Shown piece after piece: positions 1 through 7,954 of a stretch of 64,000 bases of DNA (position 1 is its first letter; each line of letters starts with the position of its first letter). Below the pieces are notes generated by a model. It was not told the DNA's origin, ran no database searches, and was given only the letters and a program-made list of their open reading frames with translations. The DNA lies in contig NZ_BMGY01000018.1 in NCBI RefSeq assembly GCF_014640435.1, forward strand, positions 1 through 64,000, given 5' to 3'. The position numbers and the translations under genes were made by a program. This DNA is from Hymenobacter frigidus. Lineage in GTDB: Bacteria; Bacteroidota; Bacteroidia; Cytophagales; Hymenobacteraceae.

Positions 1-273
1 CCAGCTCAGAAAAGCGGCGTTGAAAGCCGCCGCGTCCAGGTGCTCGAACACGCGCCGGAACGTCTCAGCCGTGGGTACGCCGTTGGGCAGGTCCAGGTGG
101 CGGGCCAGCACGGCCTGTTTTTGCTGGCCGAAAACGGCCATTTCTTCCACGTCATCGGCCCCGCTGAGCACGGCCAACACACTGATAACTAAAATAGAAA
201 GCAATGGATGACGAAAGTTGCCGCCCGGCCGCCGGTAGTCCGGCACCTGGGCTAAATGAGTGAGCAGCGACAT
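1..273 (-). CDS. ISAs1-family transposase, N-terminal part (cut by window edge)
   Basis: The frame is open from an ATG at 273 to the window edge, giving 91 codons. The protein begins MSLLTHLAQVPDYRRP, continues with the hydrophobic stretch HPLLSILVISVLAVLSGAD, then an EEMAVFG segment and LPNGVPTAETFRRVF. This order is that of the DDE_Tnp_1-associated N-terminal domain of ISAs1-family transposases. The catalytic DDE core would lie outside the window. No clear terminal inverted repeat is seen upstream of the ATG, so the left end of the element is not defined. Identification is from remembered family pattern, not a search. Confidence 0.8.
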   Translation of the reverse strand, partial: MSLLTHLAQVPDYRRPGGNFRHPLLSILVISVLAVLSGADDVEEMAVFGQQKQAVLARHLDLPNGVPTAETFRRVFEHLDAAAFNAAFLSW

Positions 274-313
274 GCGGGCAAAGGCCCAAATTTACGCCCA
301 ATGCTAAATGTGT

Positions 314-433
314 TTAGTCTGCATCCGCAGTGGTGTATTCGCCTACCAACTTTAAGTCATCGATGGCAATATGACAAGTAGCCTCTCCAGCAATGGTTAG
401 AACAATTTGTCCGCTTTCAATAAGTGCCAAGCC
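314..433 (-). pseudogene. C-terminal remnant of an unidentified protein next to the insertion sequence
   Basis: A minus-strand frame without a start codon encodes 39 residues ending HIAIDDLKLVGEYTTADAD before TAA at 316-314. The IDDLKLVG pattern looks like the last strand of a beta-sandwich or carbohydrate-binding-type domain. The frame is closed upstream by TAG. It may be the stump of a gene broken by the neighbouring element. This is a weak call, based only on the protein-like look of the fragment. Confidence 0.25.
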
Positions 434-525
434 CTAATTAAACGAACAATGAAGCCGGTGTAATCACTTGGTTACGAGAACAAAAGCTAATAGCTATTAG
501 CTAAAAGATAGTGGCTTGGCACTTA
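421..525. repeat. 13-bp inverted repeat enclosing an 18-bp palindrome
   Basis: TAAGTGCCAAGCC at 421-433 is exactly reverse-complementary to GGCTTGGCACTTA at 513-525. Between them, 485-502 is a perfect 18-bp palindrome (AGCTAATAGCTATTAGCT). The stretch is AT-rich compared with the rest of the window. It could be a small mobile-element remnant. The rest of 434-654 shows no gene. Confidence 0.5.
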
Positions 526-654
526 GTAACCTTAGTTAAGCTCTGCTCCAGGTCATTCGACTTCATAGTATCAAAACCAAAATTGAGAAGGTCGCTTGGG
601 AAGGACACCGTTTAACTGTGGCTAGACCTTGGTTTTGAATCGAAAAGAATTAAG

Positions 655-1569
655 TTATGCCCCCGCATACAGCGCCTCCAACGCCCCGCGCAGCACCGGG
701 TACTCAAACGCGAAGCCCTGCGCTAGCACCTTGGCCGCGCTCACGTTCTGCGAGGCCAGCACGATGTCGCTCATCTCGCCCATGGCCAGCTTCAGGCCAA
801 ATGCCGGCACCTTGGGCAAAATCAGGGGTCGGTGCAGCACTTCGGCCAGCACTTCGGTGAAGGCCTGGTTGGTGGCGGGGTGGGGGGCCACGGCGTTATA
901 GGTGCCCTGCCAGGCCGGGTTTTCCAACATGGCGATGAACAAGCGGCACAAGTCATCGAGGTGAATCCAGGACATATACTGCTTGCCGCTGCCCAAGGCC
1001 GCGCCCGCGCCCAGCTTCACGGGCCGGGCAATCTGGGGCAGGGCCCCGCCCGCCGTGCTCAGTACCACGCCAATGCGCGGAATGACCGTGCGGATGCCCA
1101 GCGCCGCGATGGGCGCGGCCGCCAGTTCCCACTGCTGCGATACGTCGGCCAGAAAGTCGTGGGTGGGCAGGGCCGGGGGCGTTTCTTCGGTCACCAGCCG
1201 GTCGCCGGCATCGCCGTAAATGCCCACCGCCGAGGCCGAAATAACGGCCCGCACGTGGTGGCCGGGCTTGGCTAGCTCGCGAGTGAGCAGGGCTAGACCG
1301 CCCAAGCGACTGGTCATAATGTCGCGCTTGCGCTCATTGGTCCACTTGCCATCGGCCACGCTGGCTCCGGCCAGGCTCACGATGTAGTCGGCGTAGGGCA
1401 CGGCCGCTTCGTCAATCGTGCCCGTTCGCGGGTCCCAGCGGAAGCCCTGGAAATGGCTGCTCTTGGCAGGTTCCCGGCTCAGCAAAGCCACTTCGTAGCC
1501 GCTGTCAATTAGCATTTCAGCCAGTCGGGTACCAATAAGGCCGGTACCGCCCGTGATGAGAACCTTCAT
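655..1569 (-). CDS. TIGR01777-type NAD(P)-dependent epimerase-like protein
   Basis: This 304-residue protein opens with the Rossmann dinucleotide motif TGGTGLIGTRL (residues 7-17). It also has SREPAKSS after strand 2, an internal SASAVGIYG segment that replaces the SDR catalytic Tyr region, and a C-terminal DIVLASQNVSAAKVLAQGF region. These are the marks of the TIGR01777 (YfcH / SDR39U1) family of extended short-chain dehydrogenases. The family is widespread, but its substrate is unknown. Length is normal for it. The gene reads leftward alone, 108 bp downstream of folE. The start is the only good ATG before the Rossmann motif. Confidence 0.9.
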   Translation of the reverse strand: MKVLITGGTGLIGTRLAEMLIDSGYEVALLSREPAKSSHFQGFRWDPRTGTIDEAAVPYADYIVSLAGASVADGKWTNERKRDIMTSRLGGLALLTRELAKPGHHVRAVISASAVGIYGDAGDRLVTEETPPALPTHDFLADVSQQWELAAAPIAALGIRTVIPRIGVVLSTAGGALPQIARPVKLGAGAALGSGKQYMSWIHLDDLCRLFIAMLENPAWQGTYNAVAPHPATNQAFTEVLAEVLHRPLILPKVPAFGLKLAMGEMSDIVLASQNVSAAKVLAQGFAFEYPVLRGALEALYAGA

Positions 1570-1677
1570 TTTTAACGCTTAATGGTTAACAGTCAGTGGT
1601 TTGTAGCTTTCAACAGGCCGCCAGTTAGTGGTATCAACCAGCAACGTTAACCATTAACCACTAATCACGGGCCGCTA

Positions 1678-2337
1678 CTACTTCCCTATTTGCCGCAGAA
1701 ACTCCCGCCGCAGGGCTTCGTCGGTGGCAAAGCGGCCGCTGTATTCACTCGTTAGGGTCGAGCTGCTGGTATCATTCACGCCGCGGCTCATGACGCACAG
1801 ATGGTCGGCTTCGATGAGGACGGCCACGTTGTCAGTACCCAGGCTTTGCTTTAGCTCCTCGGTAATTTGGCGCGTGAGGCGCTCCTGCACCTGCGGGCGG
1901 CGGGCGTAGTGCTGCACTACCCGATTGAGCTTGCTCAAGCCCACCACGTGGCTGCCCGGTAGGTACGCCACGTGCGCCTTGCCAATAATGGGCACAAAGT
2001 GGTGCTCGCAGCACGAAAACAGCGTAATGTCTCGCTCCACCAGCAGCTGGTGGTAGTCGTAGCGGTTGTCAAACATCCGCACTTCCGGTCGGTTTTTCGG
2101 GTCGAGGCCCTTGAACCATTCCTGCACGTACATTTTGGCTACCCGGCGCGGGGTGCCCGCCAGGCTGTCGTCGGTCAGGTCGAGGCCAAGCTCGCGCATG
2201 ATGGCCTCAAAATGGCCACTGATGGCTGTAATCTTGGCTTCGTCGTCGTGCGCAAAGGCATCGTCGCGAAGTGGGGTGCGCAGGCCCGCGGGCAGGTACG
2301 CGTCGGGTGCCGGGGCCGGCCCGGAAGGGTTATCCAT
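1678..2337 (-). CDS. folE: GTP cyclohydrolase I
   Basis: This enzyme converts GTP to 7,8-dihydroneopterin triphosphate, the entry step of folate, tetrahydropterin and queuosine pathways. The 219-residue protein carries GTPRRVAKMY (61-70), the zinc and active-site block SCCEHHFVP (Cys109/Cys110, His112, His113), GLSKLNRVV, and the third zinc ligand in DHLCVMSRG (Cys181). All expected residues are present, so this is the zinc-dependent FolE type. The roughly 30-residue N-terminal extension is common in the phylum. Its start overlaps the 3' end of the upstream pterin-synthase gene by 8 bp, so the two are translationally linked and probably act in sequence. Confidence 0.97.
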   Translation of the reverse strand: MDNPSGPAPAPDAYLPAGLRTPLRDDAFAHDDEAKITAISGHFEAIMRELGLDLTDDSLAGTPRRVAKMYVQEWFKGLDPKNRPEVRMFDNRYDYHQLLVERDITLFSCCEHHFVPIIGKAHVAYLPGSHVVGLSKLNRVVQHYARRPQVQERLTRQITEELKQSLGTDNVAVLIEADHLCVMSRGVNDTSSSTLTSEYSGRFATDEALRREFLRQIGK

Positions 2338-2737
2338 GGTATTCTACAAAGTTACGGTCCGTCTCATAGAGCGTGACCGACAGGGCCAGGTCTGCCGCCA
2401 GGTGCTGGCGGAGGCGCTGCCAAATTACAACGGCGATGTTTTCGGCCGTGGGGTTGAGGGTCCGGAATTCTTCCGTATCCAGGTTGAGGTTTTGGTGGTC
2501 GTAACGGGTCAGCACTTCACGCTTGATGAGGTCGCTTAGGCGCTTGGTATCGTACACGTAGCCCGTCTCGGGGTCAACGGTGCCGGTCAGGCGTACGGTT
2601 AGGTTGTAGTTGTGCCCGTGGTAGTTGGGGTTGTTGCACTTGCCAAATACCCGTTGGTTCTGCTCGTCGCTCCAAGCAGAATTGTGAAGGCGGTGGGCAG
2701 CGTTGAAATGCTCGTTGCGGCAGATAGTGACTTGCAT
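2330..2737 (-). CDS. 6-pyruvoyl-tetrahydropterin synthase / QueD family
   Basis: This 135-residue protein acts on dihydroneopterin triphosphate, the product of the overlapping folE. Zinc ligands are visible in HFNAAHRL (His15) and NYHGHNY (His40, His42). The catalytic Cys34 sits in CNNPNYHGHNY, followed by DHQNLN and a C-terminal ETDRNFVEY. The C-x5-HGH spacing and the surrounding residues match the eukaryotic-type PTPS rather than the C-x3-HGH of Escherichia coli QueD. It may therefore make 6-pyruvoyl-tetrahydropterin, 6-carboxy-tetrahydropterin, or both. Most annotation pipelines would call it QueD. Family membership is secure; the product is not. Confidence 0.92.
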   Translation of the reverse strand: MQVTICRNEHFNAAHRLHNSAWSDEQNQRVFGKCNNPNYHGHNYNLTVRLTGTVDPETGYVYDTKRLSDLIKREVLTRYDHQNLNLDTEEFRTLNPTAENIAVVIWQRLRQHLAADLALSVTLYETDRNFVEYHG

Positions 2738-2916
2738 AGGCGCCTACAACCCCCACTAGGTAAGCTTTGTTGCGGACGCGTGGGAAGCAACGCTAAGATT
2801 TTCTTTAATCGGTCACTATGCTATAATTTGCAAAGCATAAGTATGATTTAATCAATAAAAAAACCAATATCTTAAAAAAACCAATGCTTTACGTGAGTTG
2901 CATCGAATAAAGGGCC

Positions 2917-2924
2917 TAAATTTG
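2917..2924 (+). promoter_or_regulatory. -7 promoter box TAAATTTG
   Basis: An exact TAnnTTTG box, the Bacteroidota primary-sigma -7 element, lies 77 bp before the ATG at 3002. No convincing -33 TTTG is seen at the usual distance. The rest of 2738-3001 is AT-rich intergenic sequence with no gene. Confidence 0.5.
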
Positions 2925-3001
2925 AAAAGCCGGATAACGGTACTATCGCCAACGACCTTTCGACCGACCATTTTTAAAGCTCTAACAAGCTACTATTTAC
3001 C

Positions 3002-3709
3002 ATGAAACGAAGCCTACTCATCCTACTCCTTGTATGCCTGGCTACGCTAGGCGGTTATGCCCAAAAATCCCCTGTGGATGAGGCAGATATGACTATTAAT
3101 AATATTCCCCGCAAAGGTCAGCGCGTCAGCATGCAGCTTGATAACCGTCGGGTAGAAGCGGCCTGGCTCAAGCAGCTGAGCGAGAAGTTTGGCAGCAAGG
3201 TGAAGAACACTAAGGGCATCCTGACGATGGACGGCGTGATTATCGAAGAAATTGCACCTAACCCTATTCGGGTCATCAGCAAGGTAGACGCCTCGCCCAC
3301 CGGCACTGCCGTGTGGTGGAGCATTGACCTGGGCAGTGCTTACCTGGGCAAAGACGCCACGCCCGTACAGTGGAAGTCGGCCGAGAAGTACCTGAAGGAC
3401 TTCGCCCGCATGATGTATCGCGAAGACTTGGTGTCGCAGATTTCCGAAGCCGAGCGTGCGCTGATTGCTTCGCAGAACAACAATGCGGCTGTTATCGAGA
3501 AGCAGAACAGCATCAAGAAGGACATTGATAAGAACAAGCTCCGCAAAACTGAAATTCAGCAGCAGCTGGCCGGCAACGCCGCCGAACTGCAGCAGCTCAA
3601 CAACCTTATCGACCTGAACCTGAAAGAGCAAGAATCTTCGCGGGGCGACATCGTCAACATGCGCATCTCCCTCGAATCAGTGAAGGAGCGAATGAACAAG
3701 ATTGAATAA
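3002..3709 (+). CDS. Secreted protein with C-terminal coiled coil, unknown function
   Basis: The 235-residue product begins with a clear signal peptide (MKRSLLILLLVCLATLGGYAQ, cleavage after about residue 20). Residues 25-140 form a mixed alpha/beta region with no recognised motif. From about 145 to the end the sequence is heptad-rich and charged (KKDIDKNKLRKTEIQQQLAG and similar), which predicts a coiled coil. It looks like a periplasmic or surface scaffold protein conserved in Cytophagales. It stands alone with its own -7 box and a downstream intrinsic terminator, so it is probably monocistronic. I do not assign a function. Confidence 0.85.
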   Translation: MKRSLLILLLVCLATLGGYAQKSPVDEADMTINNIPRKGQRVSMQLDNRRVEAAWLKQLSEKFGSKVKNTKGILTMDGVIIEEIAPNPIRVISKVDASPTGTAVWWSIDLGSAYLGKDATPVQWKSAEKYLKDFARMMYREDLVSQISEAERALIASQNNNAAVIEKQNSIKKDIDKNKLRKTEIQQQLAGNAAELQQLNNLIDLNLKEQESSRGDIVNMRISLESVKERMNKIE

Positions 3710-3744
3710 TTAGCCCAACGGCACACTTTTCGTTGGTGGCCAAG

Positions 3745-3773
3745 AGCCCTGTCGGTATCGGCAGGGCTTTTTG
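3745..3773 (+). terminator. Intrinsic terminator after the coiled-coil gene
   Basis: Stem AGCCCTG / CAGGGCT (3745-3751 with 3762-3768) is followed by a T run. It lies 36 bp past the stop codon at 3709. Confidence 0.85.
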
Positions 3774-3862
3774 TTTGGGCAATTGGCCCAACCCCACGGG
3801 CCGGAACTACGTTGAGAAAAGCAGCGGCACTCTTTCTGCCGCGTACCTCAATACCCTTCCCC

Positions 3863-4267
3863 ATGGAAAAGACCGAAGTTCAAAACCAAGTCCACTTAGA
3901 TAGCGCCATTCACCTCCTCGCCGGCGACCTCACGCAGGAAGCCGACCGTGCCGGCCTCGACAACCATTTTCAGCGCTGGATTGAAGACCTGAAAGCTGCC
4001 AGCAACCCCGCCTTTCACCAACTCGTGGTCGACATGCAGGCCCTAAAAGCGCACTTTGGCAGCGGCACGCTCGATGTAGACATTATCGCCCCCCTGTTGG
4101 CCCGCTTGGGTACCAACACCACCCAGGCCGCTAATTTCGCCGAAGGCAACACCGCACCGCGCGTAGCCAAGCTGGGCGAGGTGCTCAGCGCCGTAGCACA
4201 GCAGATGAAAGGCGGCACGGCCACGCCCGATGGCACTGTACCGCAGGATATGTCGTCGCACAACTAG
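3863..4267 (+). CDS. Small hypothetical protein
   Basis: I place the start at ATG 3863 (MEKTEVQNQVHLDSAIHLL), because upstream codons of the frame overlap the spacer and offer only a TTG. The 134-residue product has no signal peptide or membrane segment. It is helical and Ala/Leu rich, with repeated LxxLL-like helices (IIAPLLARLG, KLGEVLSAVAQQM). No family is recognised. It sits between two intrinsic terminators and converges on rplS, so it is transcribed alone. Confidence 0.75.
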   Translation: MEKTEVQNQVHLDSAIHLLAGDLTQEADRAGLDNHFQRWIEDLKAASNPAFHQLVVDMQALKAHFGSGTLDVDIIAPLLARLGTNTTQAANFAEGNTAPRVAKLGEVLSAVAQQMKGGTATPDGTVPQDMSSHN

Positions 4268-4308
4268 GTTTTAGGAATGCATGGGCCGGATTCGCCCGGC
4301 CCCGTAAC

Positions 4309-4346
4309 CAAAAAGAGCCAGTCCCACATGTGGGACCGGCTCTTTT
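4309..4346. terminator. Bidirectional intrinsic terminator between convergent genes
   Basis: A hairpin with stem AAAGAGCC-GTCCCAC / GTGGGAC-GGCTCTTT is flanked by A and T runs. It serves both the small rightward gene ending at 4267 and leftward rplS ending at 4381. Confidence 0.9.
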
Positions 4347-4380
4347 GCTATGCACAGCAGCCTTTCGGCTGCGGCAATCC

Positions 4381-4776
4381 TTATGCTACGGTAGTCTTGG
4401 CCTTGTTCTTGGCTACCGGGTTCAGGCGACGCTCCTTGATACGGGAAGCTTTGCCCGACAGACCGCGGAGGTAGAACAGACGGGCACGACGTACTTTACC
4501 GCGACGCACAACCTCGATTTTCTCGATGTTAGGCGACAGCAGGGGGAAGATACGCTCAGTGCCGATTTGGTTAGAAATCTTGCGAACCGTGAAAGTTTCG
4601 CCGTTGGAGTTCGGATTACGACGCTGCAGTACCACGCCCTGGAACTGCTGGATACGCTCCTTGTTGCCCTCGCGGATTTTCACGTGCACGTTCACGGTGT
4701 CGCCAGCGGCGAACTGGGGGAAGCTGGCGCGGCGCTCATGCGATTCGGCCTGGATAAAGTCAAGTAGTACGCTCAT
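4381..4776 (-). CDS. rplS: 50S ribosomal protein L19
   Basis: The 131-residue protein matches L19 throughout: [16 protein letters not shown] near the N terminus, [18 protein letters not shown]-type segment, [16 protein letters not shown] and the basic [20 protein letters not shown] block. L19 sits at the 30S-50S interface. The C-terminal tail (KNKAKTTVA) is slightly longer than in Escherichia coli. It is the last gene of rpsP-rimM-trmD-rplS read leftward, but a 167-bp structured spacer separates it from trmD. Confidence 0.98.
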   Translation of the reverse strand: MSVLLDFIQAESHERRASFPQFAAGDTVNVHVKIREGNKERIQQFQGVVLQRRNPNSNGETFTVRKISNQIGTERIFPLLSPNIEKIEVVRRGKVRRARLFYLRGLSGKASRIKERRLNPVAKNKAKTTVA

Positions 4777-4884
4777 GGCTGAGAAAATTGCGAAAGACGG
4801 CGCCGCCGTCGGGATTGTTATTTTACGAAACGGAGCGCAAAGATAGCGCTTTCCGGTGAGGTTAGCAAGTGGTTTTCAGAACAA

Positions 4885-4938
4885 GCTTCCGCTTGCGCCC
4901 TGATTTGCTGCGAATTCAGGGTCAGAACAAGCGGAAGC
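4885..4938. repeat. Compound hairpin between trmD and rplS
   Basis: GCTTCCGCTTG (4885-4895) pairs exactly with CAAGCGGAAGC (4928-4938). An inner CCCTGA (4898-4903) pairs with TCAGGG (4916-4921). There is no T run in the leftward direction, so it is more likely an RNA-processing or stability structure than a terminator. Confidence 0.55.
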
Positions 4939-4943
4939 GTGTT

Positions 4944-5618
4944 TTACGAGAGTAAATCGGGCCGGCGGGCCAGTGTTCGGGCCAGGGCTTGGTCGTGTCG
5001 CCACTCTTCAATTTTGGGGGTATTGCCCGAGAGCAGGATTTCCGGCACGACCTGTCCGCGCCACTCTGCCGGGCGGGTGTACACGGGCGGGGCCAGCAAG
5101 TCGTCCTGAAAAGAGTCGGACAGCGCCGATTCTTCGTTGCCCAGTACGCCGGGGAGCAGCCGCACCACGGCATCAACCAGGATGGCGGCTCCCAACTCGC
5201 CACCGCTCAGCACGTAGTCGCCCACGCTGATTTCGTGGGTGATATAGGTCTGCCGAATTCGCTCATCAATGCCCTTGTAATGGCCGCAGAGCATGATGAT
5301 GTTGCCCAACAGCGACAGCCGGTTGGCCAGCGGCTGGCGCAGGGTTTCGCCGTCCGGCGTAAGGTAGATAACGGCGTCGTAGGAGCGTTGGGCCTGCAGC
5401 TCGTCCATCCAGGCCGCGATAGGCTCCACGCGCAGCACCATGCCGGCCCCGCCCCCAAACACGTAGTCGTCAATCTGGCCGTGCTTGTTGATGGCATGCT
5501 GGCGCAGGTCGTGCACGTGGATTTCGGCCAGGCCTTTTTCCTGCGCCCGCTTCACGATGGAATGGGCAAAGGGGCTGACGAGCAACTCGGGCAGGCAAGT
5601 GAGGATGTCGATTCGCAT
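4944..5618 (-). CDS. trmD: tRNA (guanine37-N1)-methyltransferase
   Basis: TrmD methylates G37 of tRNAs that read CNN codons and prevents +1 frameshifting. I choose ATG 5618 ([13 protein letters not shown]) because family members begin at this motif, giving 224 residues. Visible features are [14 protein letters not shown] (the trefoil-knot SAM loop region), [26 protein letters not shown] and the C-terminal [16 protein letters not shown]. All match TrmD, not the archaeal Trm5 type. It sits in the conserved rpsP-rimM-trmD-rplS order, with a palindromic repeat inserted between it and rimM. Confidence 0.97.
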   Translation of the reverse strand: MRIDILTCLPELLVSPFAHSIVKRAQEKGLAEIHVHDLRQHAINKHGQIDDYVFGGGAGMVLRVEPIAAWMDELQAQRSYDAVIYLTPDGETLRQPLANRLSLLGNIIMLCGHYKGIDERIRQTYITHEISVGDYVLSGGELGAAILVDAVVRLLPGVLGNEESALSDSFQDDLLAPPVYTRPAEWRGQVVPEILLSGNTPKIEEWRHDQALARTLARRPDLLS

Positions 5619-5626
5619 GATGATGG

Positions 5627-5691
5627 GTAGCGGGGACTTTGCGAGTCCGCGCATGATTCATTTAAGCGCGGACTCGCAGAGCCCACGCTAC
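5627..5691. repeat. Palindromic repeat, family B, between rimM and trmD
   Basis: Arms GTAGCGGGGACTTTGCGAGT.. (5627-5652) and ..CCCACGCTAC (5666-5691) pair over about 26 bp with few mismatches. The right end directly touches the rimM TAA stop codon (5692-5694). Related copies lie at 7955-8028, 24570-24745 and 59963-60028. Confidence 0.8.
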
Positions 5692-6264
5692 TTATTCTTC
5701 GTCGGCCTCGTCCTGCTGGCGGGTGGTGGGCTTGAGGTAAATATCGAGCAGGCCTTCGGGCAGGTTGACGTAAATCTCCTTTTTCGCTTGGTCGGCGTGG
5801 CTCACCAGCTCGTTCACTACCGGAATCAGCACTTCCTGGCCTTGATAGCGCATGGCCAGCATGTCCTGCTGGGGTAGCTCGTAGAAGTTCTCCACGGTGC
5901 CCAGGGGGCCCAGGTTTTCATCGACCACGGTGAAGCCGATAACGTCGTGGAAGTAGAACTGGTCGTCGTCCAGCTCGGGCAGGGCGTCGAGGGGCAGGTG
6001 GAGCTGGGAGCCGCGCAGGGGCTCGGCGTCCTCAATGCGGTCGATGCCGCGCAGCTTCAGCAATACTTTGTTGCCGGCCTGGGGCTGCACTTTCTCTACT
6101 TCGTGGGCTACCAGCTTGGTGGGTGCACCGGCCAGGGTGAGGTACACCGTTTTGAGCTTTTGGTAGGCGGCAACGTCGTCCACGTCAAAGTGCGCCACTA
6201 GGTGGCCGCGCAGGCCGTGGGTTTTGATGAGGTAGCCGAGCTGATAGGTTTCGTCGATGGTCAT
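5692..6264 (-). CDS. rimM: Ribosome maturation factor RimM
   Basis: RimM helps assemble the head of the 30S subunit by binding S19. The 190-residue protein starts with the typical LGYLIKTHGLRGHLVAHFD block and shows the linker RGIDRIEDAEPLRGSQLHLP. Its C-terminal PRC-barrel segment includes FYELPQQDMLAM and VLIPVVNELV. A short acidic tail follows (QQDEADEE). The gene follows rpsP by 95 bp, a spacer that contains a strong hairpin. Confidence 0.96.
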   Translation of the reverse strand: MTIDETYQLGYLIKTHGLRGHLVAHFDVDDVAAYQKLKTVYLTLAGAPTKLVAHEVEKVQPQAGNKVLLKLRGIDRIEDAEPLRGSQLHLPLDALPELDDDQFYFHDVIGFTVVDENLGPLGTVENFYELPQQDMLAMRYQGQEVLIPVVNELVSHADQAKKEIYVNLPEGLLDIYLKPTTRQQDEADEE

Positions 6265-6287
6265 GGCGGGGGAGAGGGGTTAACGAA

Positions 6288-6338
6288 AAAGAGTTTGGGG
6301 GTTGCCAGCCGGTCCGGCTCACAACTCCCAAACTCTTT
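6288..6338. repeat. Hairpin inside the rpsP operon
   Basis: AAAGAGTTTGGG (6288-6299) pairs exactly with CCCAAACTCTTT (6327-6338), enclosing a GC-rich loop. It lies between the rpsP stop and the rimM start. Read leftward it ends in a short A/T tract only, so it may act as an attenuator or an RNA-processing site that lets rpsP be expressed above the downstream genes. Confidence 0.6.
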
Positions 6339-6359
6339 CGGTTTTCAGAAACCTAAAAA

Positions 6360-6911
6360 CTACTCGGCAGCAGCTTCGGTCGTCGCTTCTTCGGCCGGAG
6401 CCTCGGTAGCTTCCTCGGCGGCAGCAGGAGCGGGCGTGTTGGCAGCCAGCAAAGCGGCAGCTTTCTGACGCTGTGCTTCGGCACGAGCTTCTTTCACCTT
6501 GGTTTCGGCGGCCATAGCAGCGGTGCGAACCTCCGCTTTAGCATCTACCAAGCCAGTGCGCTTGCCTTCGATTTTGGCGTCCTTCTCGTCTTTCCAGGCG
6601 GTGAAGCGCTGGTCGGCTACGTCCTGGGTGATGGCACCCTTGTCGACACCCAATTGCAGGTGACGACGGTAGAGCACGCCGCGGTAGCTGAGCATGGCCC
6701 GAACGGTGTCGGTGGGCTGAGCACCGGTCATCATCCAGTAAAACGCACGGTCGGCGTCGTAGTTGATAGTGGCGGGGTTGGTGTTGGGGTTGTAGGTGCC
6801 GAGTTTCTCGATGAAACGGCCATCGCGGGGAGCGCGGGCGTCAGCTACTACGATGTCGTAAGTCGCGGCCTTCTTGCGGCCACGACGGGCGAGGCGGATT
6901 TTAACTGCCAT
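6360..6911 (-). CDS. rpsP: 30S ribosomal protein S16 with long C-terminal extension
   Basis: The first roughly 80 residues are canonical S16 ([20 protein letters not shown], then [12 protein letters not shown] and [20 protein letters not shown]). S16 is normally about 80-90 residues; here it is 183. The extra half is a charged helix ([20 protein letters not shown]) followed by an Ala/Glu-rich acidic tail. Such tails are known in Bacteroidota S16. This is the first gene of the rpsP-rimM-trmD-rplS group, with a -7 box upstream at 6976-6983. Confidence 0.97.
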   Translation of the reverse strand: MAVKIRLARRGRKKAATYDIVVADARAPRDGRFIEKLGTYNPNTNPATINYDADRAFYWMMTGAQPTDTVRAMLSYRGVLYRRHLQLGVDKGAITQDVADQRFTAWKDEKDAKIEGKRTGLVDAKAEVRTAAMAAETKVKEARAEAQRQKAAALLAANTPAPAAAEEATEAPAEEATTEAAAE

Positions 6912-6975
6912 AAACCGTTGGGGTTTGGTGCGACGGAACTCGTCCGTCTGATGAAATATCCAAAAATTTGGAGTG

Positions 6976-6983
6976 CAAAGGTA
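6976..6983 (-). promoter_or_regulatory. -7 promoter box TACCTTTG for rpsP
   Basis: An exact TAnnTTTG box on the minus strand lies 64 bp upstream of the rpsP ATG at 6911. A -33 element is not obvious. Confidence 0.6.
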
Positions 6984-7016
6984 ACGTTTAGTCAGGGAAT
7001 TAGCTAGCCAGAAAAC

Positions 7017-7050
7017 AAAAAAGCGCTGGCAATGCAGCCAGCGCTTTTTT
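7017..7050. terminator. Intrinsic terminator after the desaturase gene
   Basis: Stem GCGCTGGC / GCCAGCGC (7023-7030 with 7037-7044) is flanked by six A and six T. It lies 20 bp past the desaturase stop in the leftward direction. Confidence 0.9.
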
Positions 7051-7070
7051 GTCTTATCCAGGAGTTTGGT

Positions 7071-7826
7071 TTAAGCCGGTATGGATACCCGCTTGGCCAC
7101 TTTCCTTTTCAGCTTAATTACGCCTACTTTGTCCAGCGTCCAGATGACCGAATAAGTAGGGTCGAGCTCCCACCACTTCACGCCGAAGTTGACGCGCATG
7201 GGCAGCTTGTGGTGGTTGTTCTGGAACAACTCGCCAAAGGCCAGGAAATCGAGGGCTAGCGTGTTGCGCGATTTGTCGTTGTTATCAAAGTTCTGGTAGC
7301 CGTATTTGTGGCCGCCCCAGTTCACGATAGCGCCGTGAATAGGACCCATCAGGAAGTGAATGGGCAGCAGCAGGTACTGCCACCACGCCGTGGCGAAGTT
7401 GATGTAGAATAGCACGTAAACCGTGCCCCAGCCCAAGCGGGAGTACACCGTGCCACCAAACTTGTCGAGCCACTTCCACTCCGGAATGTCGCCTTCGAAG
7501 CGTTTGGCTCCTTCGTGCACATCCTTCACCACGTCGTTGTAAATCACCTTGGTTTTCCACATCATGTCGAACGCATTGTTCGAGAAGTGCGGCGAGTGCG
7601 GGTCCAGCGCAGTATCGGAGTAAGCGTGGTGCATGCGGTGCAGCAGCGCGTAGGCCCGGGGCGAGAGGAAGCTGCTGCCCTGGCAGATGTAGGTGAAAGC
7701 GAAGAAGAACCGCTCCCAGAATTTATTCATCGTAAACATCTTGTGCGCCGCGTAGCGGTGCAGGTAAAATGTCTGCGTGAACAGGGACAAGTAGTAATGG
7801 GCAACGAAAAATATGAGAATGGCCAT
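7071..7826 (-). CDS. Membrane acyl-CoA (fatty acid) desaturase
   Basis: I choose ATG 7826 (MAILIFFVAHYYLSLF); the frame extends further only to a TTG. The 251-residue protein has the di-iron histidine boxes of the membrane desaturase family: HRYAAH near residue 23, HRMHHAYSD near 63, and QNNHHKLP near 205. Hydrophobic segments flank the boxes. Such enzymes introduce a cis double bond into acyl chains of membrane lipids. Substrate and regiospecificity cannot be read from the sequence. It has its own -7 box at 7893-7900 and a terminator at 7017-7050, so it appears monocistronic. Confidence 0.93.
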   Translation of the reverse strand: MAILIFFVAHYYLSLFTQTFYLHRYAAHKMFTMNKFWERFFFAFTYICQGSSFLSPRAYALLHRMHHAYSDTALDPHSPHFSNNAFDMMWKTKVIYNDVVKDVHEGAKRFEGDIPEWKWLDKFGGTVYSRLGWGTVYVLFYINFATAWWQYLLLPIHFLMGPIHGAIVNWGGHKYGYQNFDNNDKSRNTLALDFLAFGELFQNNHHKLPMRVNFGVKWWELDPTYSVIWTLDKVGVIKLKRKVAKRVSIPA

Positions 7827-7892
7827 AGGAGCTGTAATGGGAAGCTGACCGCACAAGCAAAAAGCCTGGGCTAAGGTTCAGCAGCGATAACG

Positions 7893-7900
7893 CAAAATTA
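7893..7900 (-). promoter_or_regulatory. -7 promoter box TAATTTTG for the desaturase
   Basis: An exact TAnnTTTG box on the minus strand lies 66 bp upstream of ATG 7826. Confidence 0.55.
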
Positions 7901-7954
7901 CGGCCAGCACGTAGCGAGGCGGTATTTCGGTCTGAGAAGGCCAAAATCTTGCAC

